Positions 10,906-22,772 of a stretch of DNA of 64,000 nucleotides are shown here, one piece after another. The stretch comes from Boletus sp. NGJ (Eukaryota > Basidiomycota > Agaricomycetes > Boletales > Boletaceae): positions 496,001 to 560,000 of the forward strand of contig JAGTXK010000138.1 of the NCBI GenBank assembly GCA_019096195.1. The letters are read 5' to 3'. Numbering within the stretch: position 1 is the stretch's first letter; the number at the start of each line of letters is the position of its first letter. Below the pieces are notes generated by a model that was not told the DNA's origin, ran no database searches, and worked only from the letters and a program-made list of their open reading frames with translations. Made by a program: the position numbers and the translations under genes.

Positions 10906-13077
10906 ATGTTCTCCTCGTCTCTCCTTGCGTTTTCACTACTCACTATCTCTAATGCTCTCTCGATCGGGCTCAAGCCTTTGGACTCGGCCGCAGACCCGCC
11001 AGCATCCACCGTTACACCAGAAAATGTTCTTGGACCTGTGAGCCAACTTTATATCGCGAACAAATACATTGCGCCGGATGGGTACAACCGATCGTAAGTT
11101 GATGTTGATCGTCACCTCTTAATACGTTCCTAACGTTTTGTAGGGCGGTTCTTGCCAATGGCGTATTCCCCGGGCCGCTGATTCAGGCCAACAAGGTGAG
11201 AATCACGATAACTTTAGATTAGCGTACTTATACCTTTCTAGAATGATTACTTTACTGTTCAACTTATTAACCAACTCACGGACAATACCATGCCTCTGGA
11301 AACCAGTGTCGTAAGTAGTTATACATCTAATTTTTGCGAACTGCATCCTCATGTATCCCCCAAAGCATTGGCATGGAATGTTTCAGCACAAGTCCAACTG
11401 GGCTGACGGCGCTGCATCTGTCACTCAGTGCCCACTTCGTCAGAACGAAGTGTTCACGGCCCGATTCACTGCCACCGGTCAGAGTGGAACATACTGGTAC
11501 CATTCACATTATTCAACTCAGTACTGTGACGGACTTCGAGGGCCACTGGTTCTCTATGATCCTGAGGACCCTCTAGCATACTTGTACGATGTTGATGATG
11601 GTAAGTTTGCATCAAATTTCCGACAGCGTTTTATCTTATAATCATGAACAGAAAGTACGGTCATCACTCTCTCAGATTGGTAGGCAAACTTCTATATATC
11701 AAGAGGTCTGTGCTGACCTGGATTTAGGTATCACACGCCATCTATCCAACTCGGGGAAATCTTCGGGGCGGTGATTGCGGATTCGACCCTGATCAATGGC
11801 CGTGGTCGCTATGCTGGTGGTCCACCAGTTCCACTCTCGGTCATCAATGTCCAACCAGGGTTGCGATATCGCTTCCGCTTAGTTGCCACGTCTTGTGATA
11901 CTTCATTCAACTTCACGATTGATGGTCATCGGATGACCATTATCGAGGCAGATGGGAATGAGGTACTTCCCGTAGAAGTTGACTCGATACTCATCCTTGC
12001 TGGTCAACGCTACTCCGTGGTTGTTACAGCAAACCAGCCCATTGGGAACTATTGGATTCGTTCTTCGACCGACCAATCCAGCACCTTCGAGGGTGGTCAA
12101 AATTCGGCTATCCTGCGCTATGAAGGAGCACCAGACCAAGATCCCACGTCAGCGCCTGGCCCGTATGAACTCTCGTTCGATGAGGGCAACCTTCACCCAC
12201 TCCTCAACCCAGGCGCTCCTGGGATACCCGAGATCGGAAAGGCGGATGTAAACCTCCAAATTGTTCCAGGATTCAATTCGGAGGCATTGTTTACATTTAA
12301 CAATGTGTCCTACGTCAATCCCCCTATCACTGTGCTTCTCCAGATTCTCAGTGGAGCAAGACATCCTTCACAACTGCTGCCAAATGGAAGTGTCTATGAA
12401 CTTCCCCCGAACAAGGTTGTAGAATTAAGCTTCCCGAACCCTGCAGCAGCTCCTGGTGGTCCCGTAAGTGCCATGTTTGTGAAACGACGTTCCATGTTGA
12501 CTCTGAATGCTTTTTTCCCCTTCAGCACCCTATACATCTGCACGGCGTATGTGGTTCACTCCGCCTCCTTTTTTTTTCTCTCTAACTTATTTTTTTCAGC
12601 ACGCATTTGATGTTGTGAGGATTTCGGGTGGCAATGCGACGAATTTCGTGAACCCTGTCCGACGCGATGTCGTGTCCATAGGCAAAAACCCAACTGACAA
12701 CGTGACCATCCGTTTTGTCACAGACAACCCGGGACCTTGGTTCCTTCACTGGTGAGTGATTACCGCGAGGTTTCTGCAAGATCGTCGTCTCACGTATCCG
12801 TATCTAGTCATATTGACTGGCATCTCAACCAGTACGTCAACTTGAATGGATTAACATGACTTTAGAATTGATCGCTGTGTCTAGTGGACTTGCTGTCGTG
12901 ATGGCGGAAGCACCGAAAGAAGCGGCTAAAGAGGAAGCCCCAGTAATACCAGGTACGTCCCGTACCTCATCAAGCTGCAGATATTAATATTGATCGCTTC
13001 TCACAGCGGACTGGGAGCGACTATGCCACCCAAACCTGGCCTGGGGACAAACATACCTGGGGGCACTCGGAAACTAG
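10906..13077 (+). CDS. laccase (multicopper oxidase)
   Basis: A secreted laccase that oxidises phenols and reduces oxygen to water. The hydrophobic N-terminus ([19 protein letters not shown]) is a signal peptide. About ten introns of 50-70 bp can be placed. All four copper signatures are present after splicing: L1 HWHGMFQ...WADG, L2 [20 protein letters not shown]3 HPIHLHG joined to HAFDVVR across an intron, and L4 HCHIDWHL, whose Cys codon is itself split by an intron. The residue ten positions after the type-1 copper Cys is Leu (HLNHGL). Several N-glycosylation sites occur (NFT, NVS, NGS, NAT). The C-terminus reads [11 protein letters not shown] and ends with a TAG at 13075-13077. The copy looks complete and functional. 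Confidence 0.93.
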
Positions 13078-13619
13078 GGTACACGTGTTTAGATCCTTAT
13101 TTTGCTTTCTTCCTTTCAGAGGGACCAGTATACATAAATACACTAAGGACATTCAATTATATATAACGTATCTATAATCGAGGTGATTAATTCATTGGGT
13201 GTAGACTGCCAGAACAGTGAGCCCGCGTCGGCTATCGCCGAGCAGCGCCCCTGACTGGCTACTTGTAATTAATTTACTGCCGGTATGTCGGTCAGCTGGT
13301 TCAAAGATTTTGCAATCTCAGGTTGGCCTCAGGTCTCCGAACATCCTTCCCAGCCCAATGGCCAGTTCTTGCCGGTCATCCCATCCAAAACGCCTAATGC
13401 TGAGTCTCCCTCTTTGATCTCGGCAGTGTTCACCGCATTTAATAAACGACGCTCCTTGAAAGTGGCCATCGCCGTTTGGACCTGAGACTTTGCCCCATCG
13501 CTCTCCTCTGCATAACAGTTAGTTCTGTCTGAATCCAGTCTCGGGTATATCACTGTCGTACCTGGTGTGTCCACTTTCAATCTGGGCTGACGTACCGGAC
13601 ACCAGACAATCTTGGACAG

Positions 13620-14263
13620 ATGAACGACCCCATCGCAGAGGTTGTCCGCTATTGCACTTGCATTTTCTGCGCCAGCCACACGGTATATATTGCATCGCTC
13701 ACCCGTGGATTCGGGCTCACATTTTCGTCGCAGGACGCTGATACTGAAGTAGATCTTACACACACAACCTCAAGATCCCGCTCGCGGCGGCATCTTCGTC
13801 GTTCCGAGTCGTTGCCTTCTACGAGTAGCGTCATGGACGTGTTGTACCCGTCGTCATATTTGGGTGCTCCTCCCGCCTTCCCTGTCCCGCCTTCGTACTT
13901 TCCGGGAGACCCCCACCCTTCAACTGCTCGAGGGAATTACAGAGAACGCACGGAAGGCACTCCGCCGATCCCCCGACGACCACTACCGCAGGGGGGACGC
14001 TTGTAGCATCCGGCTCTCACGATCCCCCAGCAGTCGAGGCACTTCCATTAACGGGAGTTCCATCTCCAGAAGCTTCTTCGACGAGAGTCCCACAAGCCCA
14101 GCCCAACCCTCCTGTCGTTGCCTTAGGCATCGATGTCTTGCAAGAGGCTGAACCACCGCCTCCTTATTCCCATTTCGACGAGAGTCGGTCACATCACCCC
14201 GTCCCTTCGGATGTGTTGGGGCCGTATCCGCATATCTCGGTGCTTAGCCCATGTGCGCGATGA
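13620..14263 (+). CDS. possible proline/serine-rich protein, low support
   Basis: Both strands are largely open here and I cannot settle a gene. On the plus strand the region encodes RS-rich (SRSRSRRHLRRSES) and proline-rich stretches (PPAFPVPPSYFPGDPHP). After a change of frame near 13930-13950 it continues with DPPTTTTAGGTLVASGSHDP and EAEPPPPYSHFDESRSHH, ending at a TGA at 14261-14263. The style resembles the cytoplasmic tail of a small membrane or adaptor protein. An open minus-strand frame (13329-13763) overlaps the 5' half. No known domain. Confidence 0.2.
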
Positions 14264-15395
14264 ATGATGCATAATAACGGAACGGCGGTTTGGAAACGGC
14301 ACAAGAATCTCGATCACGGACAGCATAGGAATAGCAGTGTATCCATCTCTCGATTAATAATGCCCTATTTGATGTCAGTACTATCACTAACCACCAAGTT
14401 GGCCACCCACAACACTTTCATCATTTTAGTCCACAAATATTATTTTTATTACTATAGTTACATCTGTGAAGTTGGCTTTGGTCACACTAACTGTCACTCC
14501 TTGTCACTCGCTGAGCATCTGCCGAAGCGGAGATTTGAATATTATGGTTCCACGCTGCCGGACACGAAACGCGTTCATTCACCGCAGTCGCGCATCTGGG
14601 CGGGGTCTGAACCCCAACCGTGTGATGACCCGTGACATTTCGTGACATTCCGTGGAACATTGTGATAGCCGACTTGTATCGTTGATACTAAACAAACTAT
14701 TTATCTGCCTTTTTTCTAGTACCTCGTTTATTGTCCTTAGGGCTCAGCCCTTCGTTGGACAGTACATGTGGTGGGTGGGGTGGCTACTTCTGTCGTATGA
14801 TGGTAACATAAACCCGCAGCATTCAATCCCTCCCATGTTTTATTGCTCATTGCTCAATAACTGCCGATGAATCCCAGATTTCCCGAACGAAGCCCTATAG
14901 CTGTGCTGGAGTCAACCGACCGGATCGATGAGCACAACGTCTATGACATCGCAATTCCGAGACGAAGCTGCCAGAAAAATAACGTGGTTGCAACAGCATT
15001 CGAGGATGACCAGCAGCTCCATCAATACGTGGCCGAGTCGCCTTTCATGTGACATCTCCTACACATCTTCCAGAAGGATGTCCCTTGAACTCAACATCGT
15101 GCGAGGCGAATGGTCACGTCAATTAAACGTATGAATTTCGTGCGATCTCGTGGTGCGTGGGAATCAAATTTCACCTCCGCCATACCTCGTTGAAAACCCG
15201 CCTATTTCATGACCCGACGTACGAACCATCACCAGAGCTTTCAGGACTCTCAAGGTGCGCCTTCATTATCATCGTATTAATCCATCTGCAGATACGTCTC
15301 GAGTCTTCAACCTGAAATGACTAGATAATTTGATCCTTCTCCCTTACTTCATCCACTAGTCGCATCCCTTGCATTGTTCAACGCCCTCATCCTGG
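14264..15395. other. intergenic region, no gene recognised
   Basis: About 1.1 kb with only short, unconvincing frames. It separates the proline-rich frame from the 3'-truncated GT8 copy. Confidence 0.4.
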
Positions 15396-15945
15396 CTTGT
15401 GAAGCGAATATTGAGTGGGTCTTGGTCGTAAAGCATGGCGTTTTTCATCTCGTAGCAGAGTGCTTCGAGTTCTCCAAAGCTGGAGCGAGTTTTTGCTAGG
15501 TCGATCAATTACACGCCTGGATCAAAGTGGGGCCTTCGAGGGATGCCTCGTGGCCCACCAGGAGTACTACATCGGGTGCGGTGGCGATAGCTTATCTTCC
15601 GAGGTCGATGTTCCAGAGTGATCTCAAGTCTTTGCGCACCCGAATGTCGGCATCGAGGTAAAGAATGCATTTGACAGACAAGTACTCTCGCCCAAGCGAA
15701 GCCCAGACTAGAAGCGATGGTCGACATTTGGAGGTAGGTCGACGAAGATAAGGATAATATCCGGCCGATAGGGCAGTGATGCTTTAATCTTCTGCTTGTC
15801 TTCTGTTCGAAGACCGCAATCGAAGACGTAAATATGGACGTTTTCCGCGATACTGTGCATATTCACCGTAGCTTGGCGTGGCGTTACCCGAGTCAAAGCG
15901 AATGCGATATTTATTCAGTCGCTGATGGTTATATCGACTGTTCAT
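15396..15945 (-). pseudogene. degenerate GT8 copy, 3' truncated (GT8-3)
   Basis: A decayed copy of the GT8 family. The start region retains TGTAGCAACAATG. Fragments of the family follow in changing frames: IYVFDCGLRTEDKQKIKASL, RPDIILIFVDLPPN, a stretch matching SLGFAWAR, and remnants of the DAD block and of the FNSG block. The similarity stops abruptly at a sequence matching DQDPLN, so the C-terminal third is missing. Several frame changes and stops rule out a functional product. Confidence 0.75.
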
Positions 15946-16666
15946 TGTTGCTACAGACGAGGATTTTAAATGGGGAACCAGGTATGAGATTGACCTGTGG
16001 AAGGGGGAAGGTGTGGCATAACCCATTCGTAGCGAATGGGAGCGATTCAAATAGTAACATCTGATGCCTATTATGGTTCCGAACAGAAACAATTGGTATG
16101 GATCTCACATAAGAATATTCTTACATTCAACAAAGCTTCGCCCTCTCGAATGGGCCAAACAGTGTATACCTTTTCATTTAAAAGTTACATTTCCGTGACT
16201 TCTACCGTATGTAAACTAGGAACAAATTATCCATCTGGCCTCACGCATGCCCTGGTGAGCACTGGGTTCCCGCCGATGCGGCTTTAGTCGTGCCCTGACC
16301 TCAAATAGCAGTCACTGGTGACACCAGACGTAGAGTTTGGCAACCCGTTGGCGTGCGCGATAGAGACCACGTACTCGGACCGCCCAGGGCAGTCGGGTAA
16401 GGTTTGGGCCATGCGAATAGGCAAGTGGTGATTAAAAAGAGGCCAATGGGAGTGCGGCGATGATGACGTTGGTGGGTCGGTGACTGGTAGATGATATATT
16501 TCATCCAAGTGGTGGTTCTTGTGTGATATGGCCTCGAGTCCCAAAGTAGGACCTTTCTTCTGCGTCCCCTGACAAGTAGTCCCTGTGGCACCAGCTACCA
16601 GCTACCTTTCCTCCCTCAACAAGTAGTTGCTATGCAGTATACAAGAGCATCGAATGTGGCTAGGTG
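15946..16666. other. non-coding DNA upstream of GT8-3
   Basis: No gene is supported in this stretch. It leads into a decayed retrotransposon tail at 16667-16975. Confidence 0.4.
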
Positions 16667-16975
16667 TTACTCACTTTCATGTATCTCACCCAAATGCAAA
16701 TCAGGTGGGGTTTTGGAGTGGGTAGATACATTACCCTCTTGATTGAGTTCACAAACTTCACAAAGTACGGGAAGTAGGTGGGGCATGTTGAATGCGTTTC
16801 GCCGGACTCGATTAGCAAGCTGTGCTCGTTCCTGCCGCAAATTAGGAAAACGCTATAGGAAATGTGTAACGTACTCTACGGTTTCTGGACAGTAAAGGCA
16901 AGGTGCTTCTGAATGTTTGATTCGGTGGCGTAGCCGCACATCAGGGCGATTGCCGAGTGGCGGCGATGTAGGGCT
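16667..16975 (-). pseudogene. remnant of a non-LTR retrotransposon polyprotein tail
   Basis: Read on the minus strand, this piece gives a cysteine/histidine block at the position and spacing of the zinc-binding tail that follows reverse transcriptase or RNase H in fungal LINE-like elements. It reads APCLYCPETVEYVTHFL, then an in-frame stop, then FPNLRQERAQLANRVRRNAF and NMPHLLPVL, ending at TAA 16667-16669. Upstream RLRHRIKHSE fits the usual run-in. Only this tail is recognisable; the rest of the element was not found. The internal stop shows that it is dead. Confidence 0.5.
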
Positions 16976-17654
16976 GTGGAGTGCAGAAAGGAACCCGCCA
17001 ACAGTTTTTGATCGATATTAGATAGGTGACGATATCTCGGTGATTTAGACCAGTCCTATCTTCGCGACTTTCTGCTGGCCTGTATCAATGCTGCTAAGCT
17101 GAGCGGTAGTCGATTAACGCGTAGGTCGTTTTGCTGAACTAGATCGATCGGTATTCGTCGCGACTTCCTTTGGTTTTTCGTCCTCTCTTTAATTGCCTTT
17201 CACTCCTCTGGCATGTCCCGCGGGTATATACCCATTCTAACGGTTATCTGCGTATTTAAAACCCTGGATTGGTAAGCTTCCTGTACAGAGGTAACTGGAT
17301 TTGATACACTCCACCAACATCGCCATGTGGGATATTTGAATGATGTCGTACTTCGTGTTACAAACGGTTTAAGCTTCGGGGGATTGTCTGAGTAGGTTCA
17401 TATCAGAGCAACCACGCACGAAGGATGGGTTAAAACCTGGAACATTGCAGATGAAACCTGAAATTGACACGTACTCTGAGTACAGAACGTGTGCTCTGCC
17501 AAGAGTGTTAGTGTAGGGTTCCCGAAATCGCTCTGATCGCTCATATACATACATAGCGGCCGATTCCAGCATTGTTTCCCTCAATAGTATCAGGTAAAGT
17601 TTCATCGCATCGATCCTACTTGGTTGACCGTGCTAATCGTCGTCTGTAGCAACG
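16976..17654. other. non-coding DNA, probably further transposon debris
   Basis: No gene is supported. The stretch lies between the retrotransposon tail remnant and the start of GT8-4, whose conserved start context (CTGTAGCAACGATG) marks the right edge. Confidence 0.35.
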
Positions 17655-18202
17655 ATGAGCACTCAGTACTCAACTCGGTGACGCTATCAGCGACAGCATC
17701 AACATTGCACTTGCCTTTGACTCTGGATATGCCAAGCCACCTTGGTGCCGTACTGGTCGACGTCGTCAAGGTTCGCACCACGCGTCCAGAGCTCGAGGAA
17801 CTCTGCTGCGAGACGAGTGATGCGCCCTATTGCGATCAAGACCCTGTCCACATCAGAGGTGACCGATTATGGTTGAGTCTCATGTAGAATGCGCACGGAA
17901 TCGGCACCAATCGCAAAGTGGCCTGACCCAGACAGCCCCCGTCGTCGGAACAGCTGGACGATCCGGCGATCATTCATTTCGCTGGAACAGTTCATCCGAG
18001 CATGGTATCCGTGCGGCACCCCGACTTGTAATCATTCCTTGCCAAACCATGGGGTTATGCCGGCGCGCCAGGACATGCTGGAGAAAACAGCTTCGAAGGG
18101 CTGGATGGATACGACGAAGTACATGGAAATGTAAATGTGTGCACAGACCAGAATGAAGATACTCAAGGTTGGAGGCGAAGCGCTCAACGAGCGTATAGGG
18201 TG
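17655..18202 (+). pseudogene. degenerate GT8 copy with internal deletion (GT8-4)
   Basis: This copy keeps the family start context and, in shifting frames, INIALAFDSGYAKP. It then jumps directly to VLVDVVKVRTTRPELEELC, so the whole middle, including the DAD metal motif, is deleted. The 3' part retains DRLWLSL, a stop in place of the conserved Trp of WNAHG, DDPAI.HF, KPWGYAGAPGH and the tail. Stops and frame changes are frequent. It lies upstream of the MFS gene on the same strand. Confidence 0.75.
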
Positions 18203-18740
18203 TGATGGGACTGATTTTCCGCTACCAGATCAACGTGTATTTCATAAATAATGATACGATATTAGAAACACGATTGAGAGGTCTTGAAAATTCAGTACAA
18301 TGAGTGTACTTACGTCGGTTTGAACGTTGGAGGATGCATGATACCTGCAAGCGTGGTAAAACACGTGTATGGTGCCACTGTGCCACATGTACTTAGGTTG
18401 TCAAGCCAACAGCCACACAGCGCTAGCCCTGGTCAGCACTACGAGCAACTTGGGCCCATCAGTGATATTGAAGCTGGCGCCGAAGATTCGAGCACAACTA
18501 TCGACGGCGCCCGCCACCAGGAACCCGCAACAGGGATAGCAGCTCTCACAGGCAGTCCCTGGAAGGCCAGTTTAACCGATCACACTATTACTAAAGTTTC
18601 GCTCTGCAGTGCGTTTTCGCACCCGCACTAAAATGTACTTATCCGCTTATTATATCAACCCTGTACACCTGCTGCCAGGTGCCAGGTGCCACCAATGCTG
18701 CAGTAAGCCATTTAAATCCACCTTTCTTCTGCCTTCCATC
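18203..18740. other. upstream region of the MFS transporter gene
   Basis: About 540 bp without a supported gene. It should contain the MFS promoter; a TTTAAAT element lies about 30 bases before the chosen start codon. Confidence 0.35.
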
Positions 18741-20868
18741 ATGATCACTATCTACGGTGATCAGGAGTCTGAACGACAGTCTCATAGCCAACTACACCCT
18801 CACACACAACTTGTCAATAAGGAACCAGACAGGCAAGCCCAACGGCCGTGGTTCAAGAGGCCAAGCATCACATGGTAACGCTTATGTTATACCGTTGAAC
18901 ACCATCTTATGTCGTAACAGGATTTTGTGCATGAAAACGCTTTCTTCTCTCTCTTCCTCCATTGCGTCTGGGCCCCGTGTTGAAGTACTCACAGAAATCA
19001 TTTGCCAAGGACACTATCATGATTCCAATTCTTTTGGAACGTGTGCTGGTGATCCACAAGTCCAGGCTGAGGTCGCGAGGTTTAATGCAAGTACGTGGTT
19101 TGTCGTTTATATCCGTTCCTTGTGGACTAACTTCGAAATTTCTAGTCTTCTCAATCATCGCTGGACTCTTGTCATTCTGTACGACTGGGTGGTGGGGAGG
19201 GGTGGGTGTTCACTTTGTCCTGACGCCTCTCATATGGACGATTCGCGCCAGTTTACGGATCGCTATGGCCGAACACGCGTCTTAGGCATGGTGGTGCTTG
19301 GGCCGCTCGTTGGCGATTTCTTATTGATGTTGGGCTTCTTCTTTCCCAACAAGTTTCCCGGGGGATACTGGTTTCTGATCCTCACCCCATTCGTGGAGGG
19401 TATCTTGGGAGGTAAGTCCGAACGGCTTTCCGTCGCTTTATGTAATTATGACCTACGCTCAGTTCCTTCGTCCAACGGGGCGGCGGAAACAACTTATATG
19501 CGCGATGTCTCGGAACCCCACACCCTGTACGTGGGGTTTTGCACTGGATGTGCCATAAATAGATGGCTCATTGTCTGCCAGTTCTCGAAACTTTGCTTTT
19601 CTAGTCGGCATTCTCCACACAGGCGGCACGATTGGCCCGATTATCGGCGGTTTCCTCAATGAGCGAACTGGCAGCCCAATAACTGCGCTTTACGCTACGG
19701 CCATCCTACACCTCGCGTATGCTTTTATCGCGTGGTTCGTGTTGCCAGAGTCCGTCAGCAAAGTTTCGATGATTCATGCGCGTAATCAATTTGCGCATGA
19801 GCTAGCTTCAGCAGCCAATGCTGACGTTGGTCCCTTCCGACGGCGGCTTATGGTGTTTACTAAGGCGTTCTGGGATTCGTTCCCGTTGCATGTGCTAACA
19901 CCAAAGCATTTGCCGAACTCTCGATGGAAAAGGGACTGGAATTTGACTTTGCTAGCTCTCTCTGCGGTGCTCGTTAACGTCATCATGGTAAGGTTTACTC
20001 GGTATTCCGCAATCCGCCGTGGTTTACGTGTATCCAATAGGCATCTGGCGGAGATGTGTTTCAGTATAGCTTGTATACATTCAAATGGTCGTCATTGCAG
20101 GTACGGCGCGCACTTCCCCATTTCTCCAGATTGGCTAACTTCCTGAGCAGCTTGGGTACTTCATTAGTGCATCCGGGTTCTCAGCCGCTGTTTTCCTCAC
20201 AGCAATTCTCCCTGGTAAGACGCTTTGCATAAACCACCTGTTGACAATGACTCAAGCACTCCATCAGCCATATTTCGTGTACTGAAACGGGGATCAGCCA
20301 ACCAGCAACACAACGAGGACGCGAGGCGGGACACGGTGTTCGACCTCTACCTCCTTCGAGTGTCTAGTTTGATTATTGCTGCTGGTTATGGTTTGATGGC
20401 ATTTGCTCCCACAGGGTTCATCTTCACCCTATGCTTCATGATTACCACCTTTGGACAGGGATTCATTCCTGCTGTCCAGAGTGTGGCAACAATGCTGTAT
20501 GCCAACGCATCGGGTCAAGATAACGCTGGTCGTCTCCTGAGCGCATTAAGTGTGGCGTACGGTTTGGGGTGGGTTCCCTCATCTTGGCGTCCGTAAGAGA
20601 TTCTCACCACATCGATGGCGTGTTCAGTGGCCGTCTGTTTGGTCCCGTGCTTTTTGGGGCCGTATTTTCACACACGGTGTCCTTTTTTCCGACTGCCATC
20701 TTCTGGACGGCCGTCGGATGTGCCTTGACGGTGTTTCTCCTTTTGTCTTTTGTTCGCCTGCCAAATTCGTCGAGTGCACGGGATGTGGAGCAACCAGACA
20801 GTCTCATTCTCCGTGATGACGGGGTTGATGCCAATGCTGAGCTGGCACCTCTTTTGGGAGATGAGTAG
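18741..20868 (+). CDS. major facilitator superfamily transporter
   Basis: A multi-pass membrane transporter of the MFS, related to fungal members often annotated as tetracycline-resistance-like. The start ATG (18741) opens a hydrophilic N-terminus that leads into PWFKRPSIT. After several short introns come the helix FSIIAGLLSFCTTGWWGG and the loop 2-3 signature DRYGRTRVLG. These are followed by GPLVGDFLLMLGFFFPNKFP and FLILTPFVEGILGG, the mid-chain helices TYMRDVSEPHT and GILHTGGTIGPIIGGFLNER, then a long cytoplasmic loop. C-terminal helices include LGYFISASGFSAAVFLTAIL, FTLCFMITTFGQGFIPAVQ and LFGPVLFGAVFSHTVSFFP. The tail is acidic and ends at TAG 20866-20868. With seven or more introns placed, the frame is continuous. 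The substrate cannot be deduced. Confidence 0.85.
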
Positions 20869-21229
20869 TGTATAGATGGGTGTTGATCTATTGATCTTAG
20901 AGGTATACGATGGATAGAACATATGCAACATACTTGTAACTCATTATACCATAACGTGATTGGCTCCCGCCGCTGTAGAGAGAGCAGTCGACTCCCTCCT
21001 AGTAAGACCAGGTACAACTCATACTCGGTTTTTGTTTTTCAATTTCCCGAGTTGAATCCTCGGACCAATCGGACAGGATACAGTATGGGTGGCTCAGACG
21101 TAACCAATTGTCTATATGAACGAAGTCACTTGACTCGGCCAGAGGAGCTGGATACTTCTTCCCCGATATAGAGGGGGGAAACCGACGAGAGAAAAGAATC
21201 CCCCAATTTTATTGTAGTCCGCCTGATTT
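20869..21229. other. region between MFS gene and GT8-5
   Basis: No gene is supported; this is the 3' flank of the MFS gene and the decayed end of a GT8 copy on the opposite strand. Confidence 0.35.
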
Positions 21230-22112
21230 GCCATCGTCTTGGCTCGCCCACAGGTCTCCTTCCACTCATTCGTCTCCTTCCAGCGTTTCCAAACGGCTCT
21301 CTCTGATGTGCTTCACCAATCCATCTCTCGCATGGGTGCCCTGCGACACCAGCATAACCCCGTGGCTTCGCAAAGTGAGGCTGCACGAAGGGATCCAGCA
21401 CCGTCGACAACACTGGACTCATTGGTCCAGTGGAATGAACGATCGCCGGATCCTTGAGCTGTCCCAACAGGAGCTTCTCCCTCTCCACATCATACCGTTC
21501 TGCAACTGCCTGTGCGTTCCACCTGAGGCTCAACCAGAGTCGATCACCTCTAGAGTAAGCGTCGAGTGGGTCCGGCTCCAAAATAGGATGCGTCCTGCTT
21601 CACCTCGAAGTCGAGTGTTTCAAATTCTGGGAACGCGGTGCAGATTTCCACGAGGTCGATCAATAAGATGCCTGAATGGAAGTATTTCCCCGAGGGACAC
21701 AAGTGTGATCCATCGACGTGATCACGTCTGGCGCGGCAGTGATTGTCGGAATCGCTAACGATCGCGGTGAGCACACCAAGAGAGGGGGTCGACCCGAAAT
21801 GATAACGAGACTGTATCCAAAGGGGAGAAGACGAGAACGGCGCAGACAGACTACAATCCACAAAGGAAAGCTCAGGGGTCAGTCAGTGCACGGCCTCAGT
21901 CGTGACAGCGATGAATGATCTTCGAGATCGGTGTTCCATAGGTCTATGAAGTCCTTGCGCACCAGCGTGTCTGCGTCAAGACGAATGACGCGCTCGCTAG
22001 GCAAGCACCATGTTGATTCTCGCCCAAGGTGGGCCCGATTTGGAAGTGATGGAAGAGATAATAAGTCCATGAAGACAAGGGCGATATCCGCCACATTTGT
22101 ACCCAGATCGTT
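21230..22112 (-). pseudogene. degenerate GT8 copy with deletion and insertion (GT8-5)
   Basis: Near its 5' end this copy keeps the GCAACGAT start context, with the ATG lost, and then runs almost at once into DIALVFMDL, so roughly 50 N-terminal codons are deleted. It retains ERVIRLDADTLVRKDF.DLWNTDLEDHS with the DAD motif. About 130 bp of unrelated sequence follows, before a frame change into YFHSGILLIDLVEICTAFPE and then DRLWLSLRWNAQAV, KDPAIVH and KPRGYAGVAGHP. Frames differ between blocks, so no product is expected. Confidence 0.75.
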
Positions 22113-22772
22113 GCTGCAAACGATGATTAATCATGACTGCCAACCAGTTGTTGATGTGAGGAGGCTTGTAATACCTGATGGTGACACGAATGGGCTCCCG
22201 AAGGAACAGATGCGGCGCAGGCCCAGCGGCTATATGTGGGCAGTTACGATATCACGGAACATACATGACCCCCTATTGTAATCTCAACCCATGTAATGGA
22301 TGGCTCTGAAAAACAGCGGCTCGGGCTTTTCGACTTCCATGCTAAGACGCGTACAGTATGAGACAGCCTCCAATGGAAGTGATTCGGAGTGACGGATAAT
22401 ACCTGGCCCCGCACGTTGTGGCACTCAAGGTATATAAGACGGCATACCTCTCTAGTCGATGGTTAGTGCGTAGTCGTGGCTGCGGGCTGACAGAGTCGAC
22501 TGTCTAATCATTCCCACGTAGACCGTTGCAGTGCGGATGCAACTTCCACTTTTGGCTGCGTTCGCTTCGGTCACTGGCGACTTGCATGGGCGGACCCCAC
22601 TCAAACGACCCTGATCTGGGACGCTTCAGTTGGCCGTCATCTCTCTCTCCTCCATCCTCCTCTCGTACCTCAGCAAGAGTCCAGCACTTTCAGCAGACCT
22701 CGGAAGACGGTCTTGTCAGTAAAGTCATGCTGTGCTTCAAGCAGTCAGCTCACACCAGCATTGTAGAGAGAC
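22113..22772. other. region upstream of F-box gene 1
   Basis: No gene is supported between the GT8-5 remnant and the first F-box gene. A TATATAA-like stretch (about 22431-22438) lies 340 bases upstream of the start codon. Confidence 0.35.

Noticed and set aside
10906-20868. Laccase, MFS transporter and GT8 genes as one biosynthetic gene cluster
   Set aside because: No backbone enzyme (PKS, NRPS, terpene synthase) is present and the GT8 copies between them are mostly dead.
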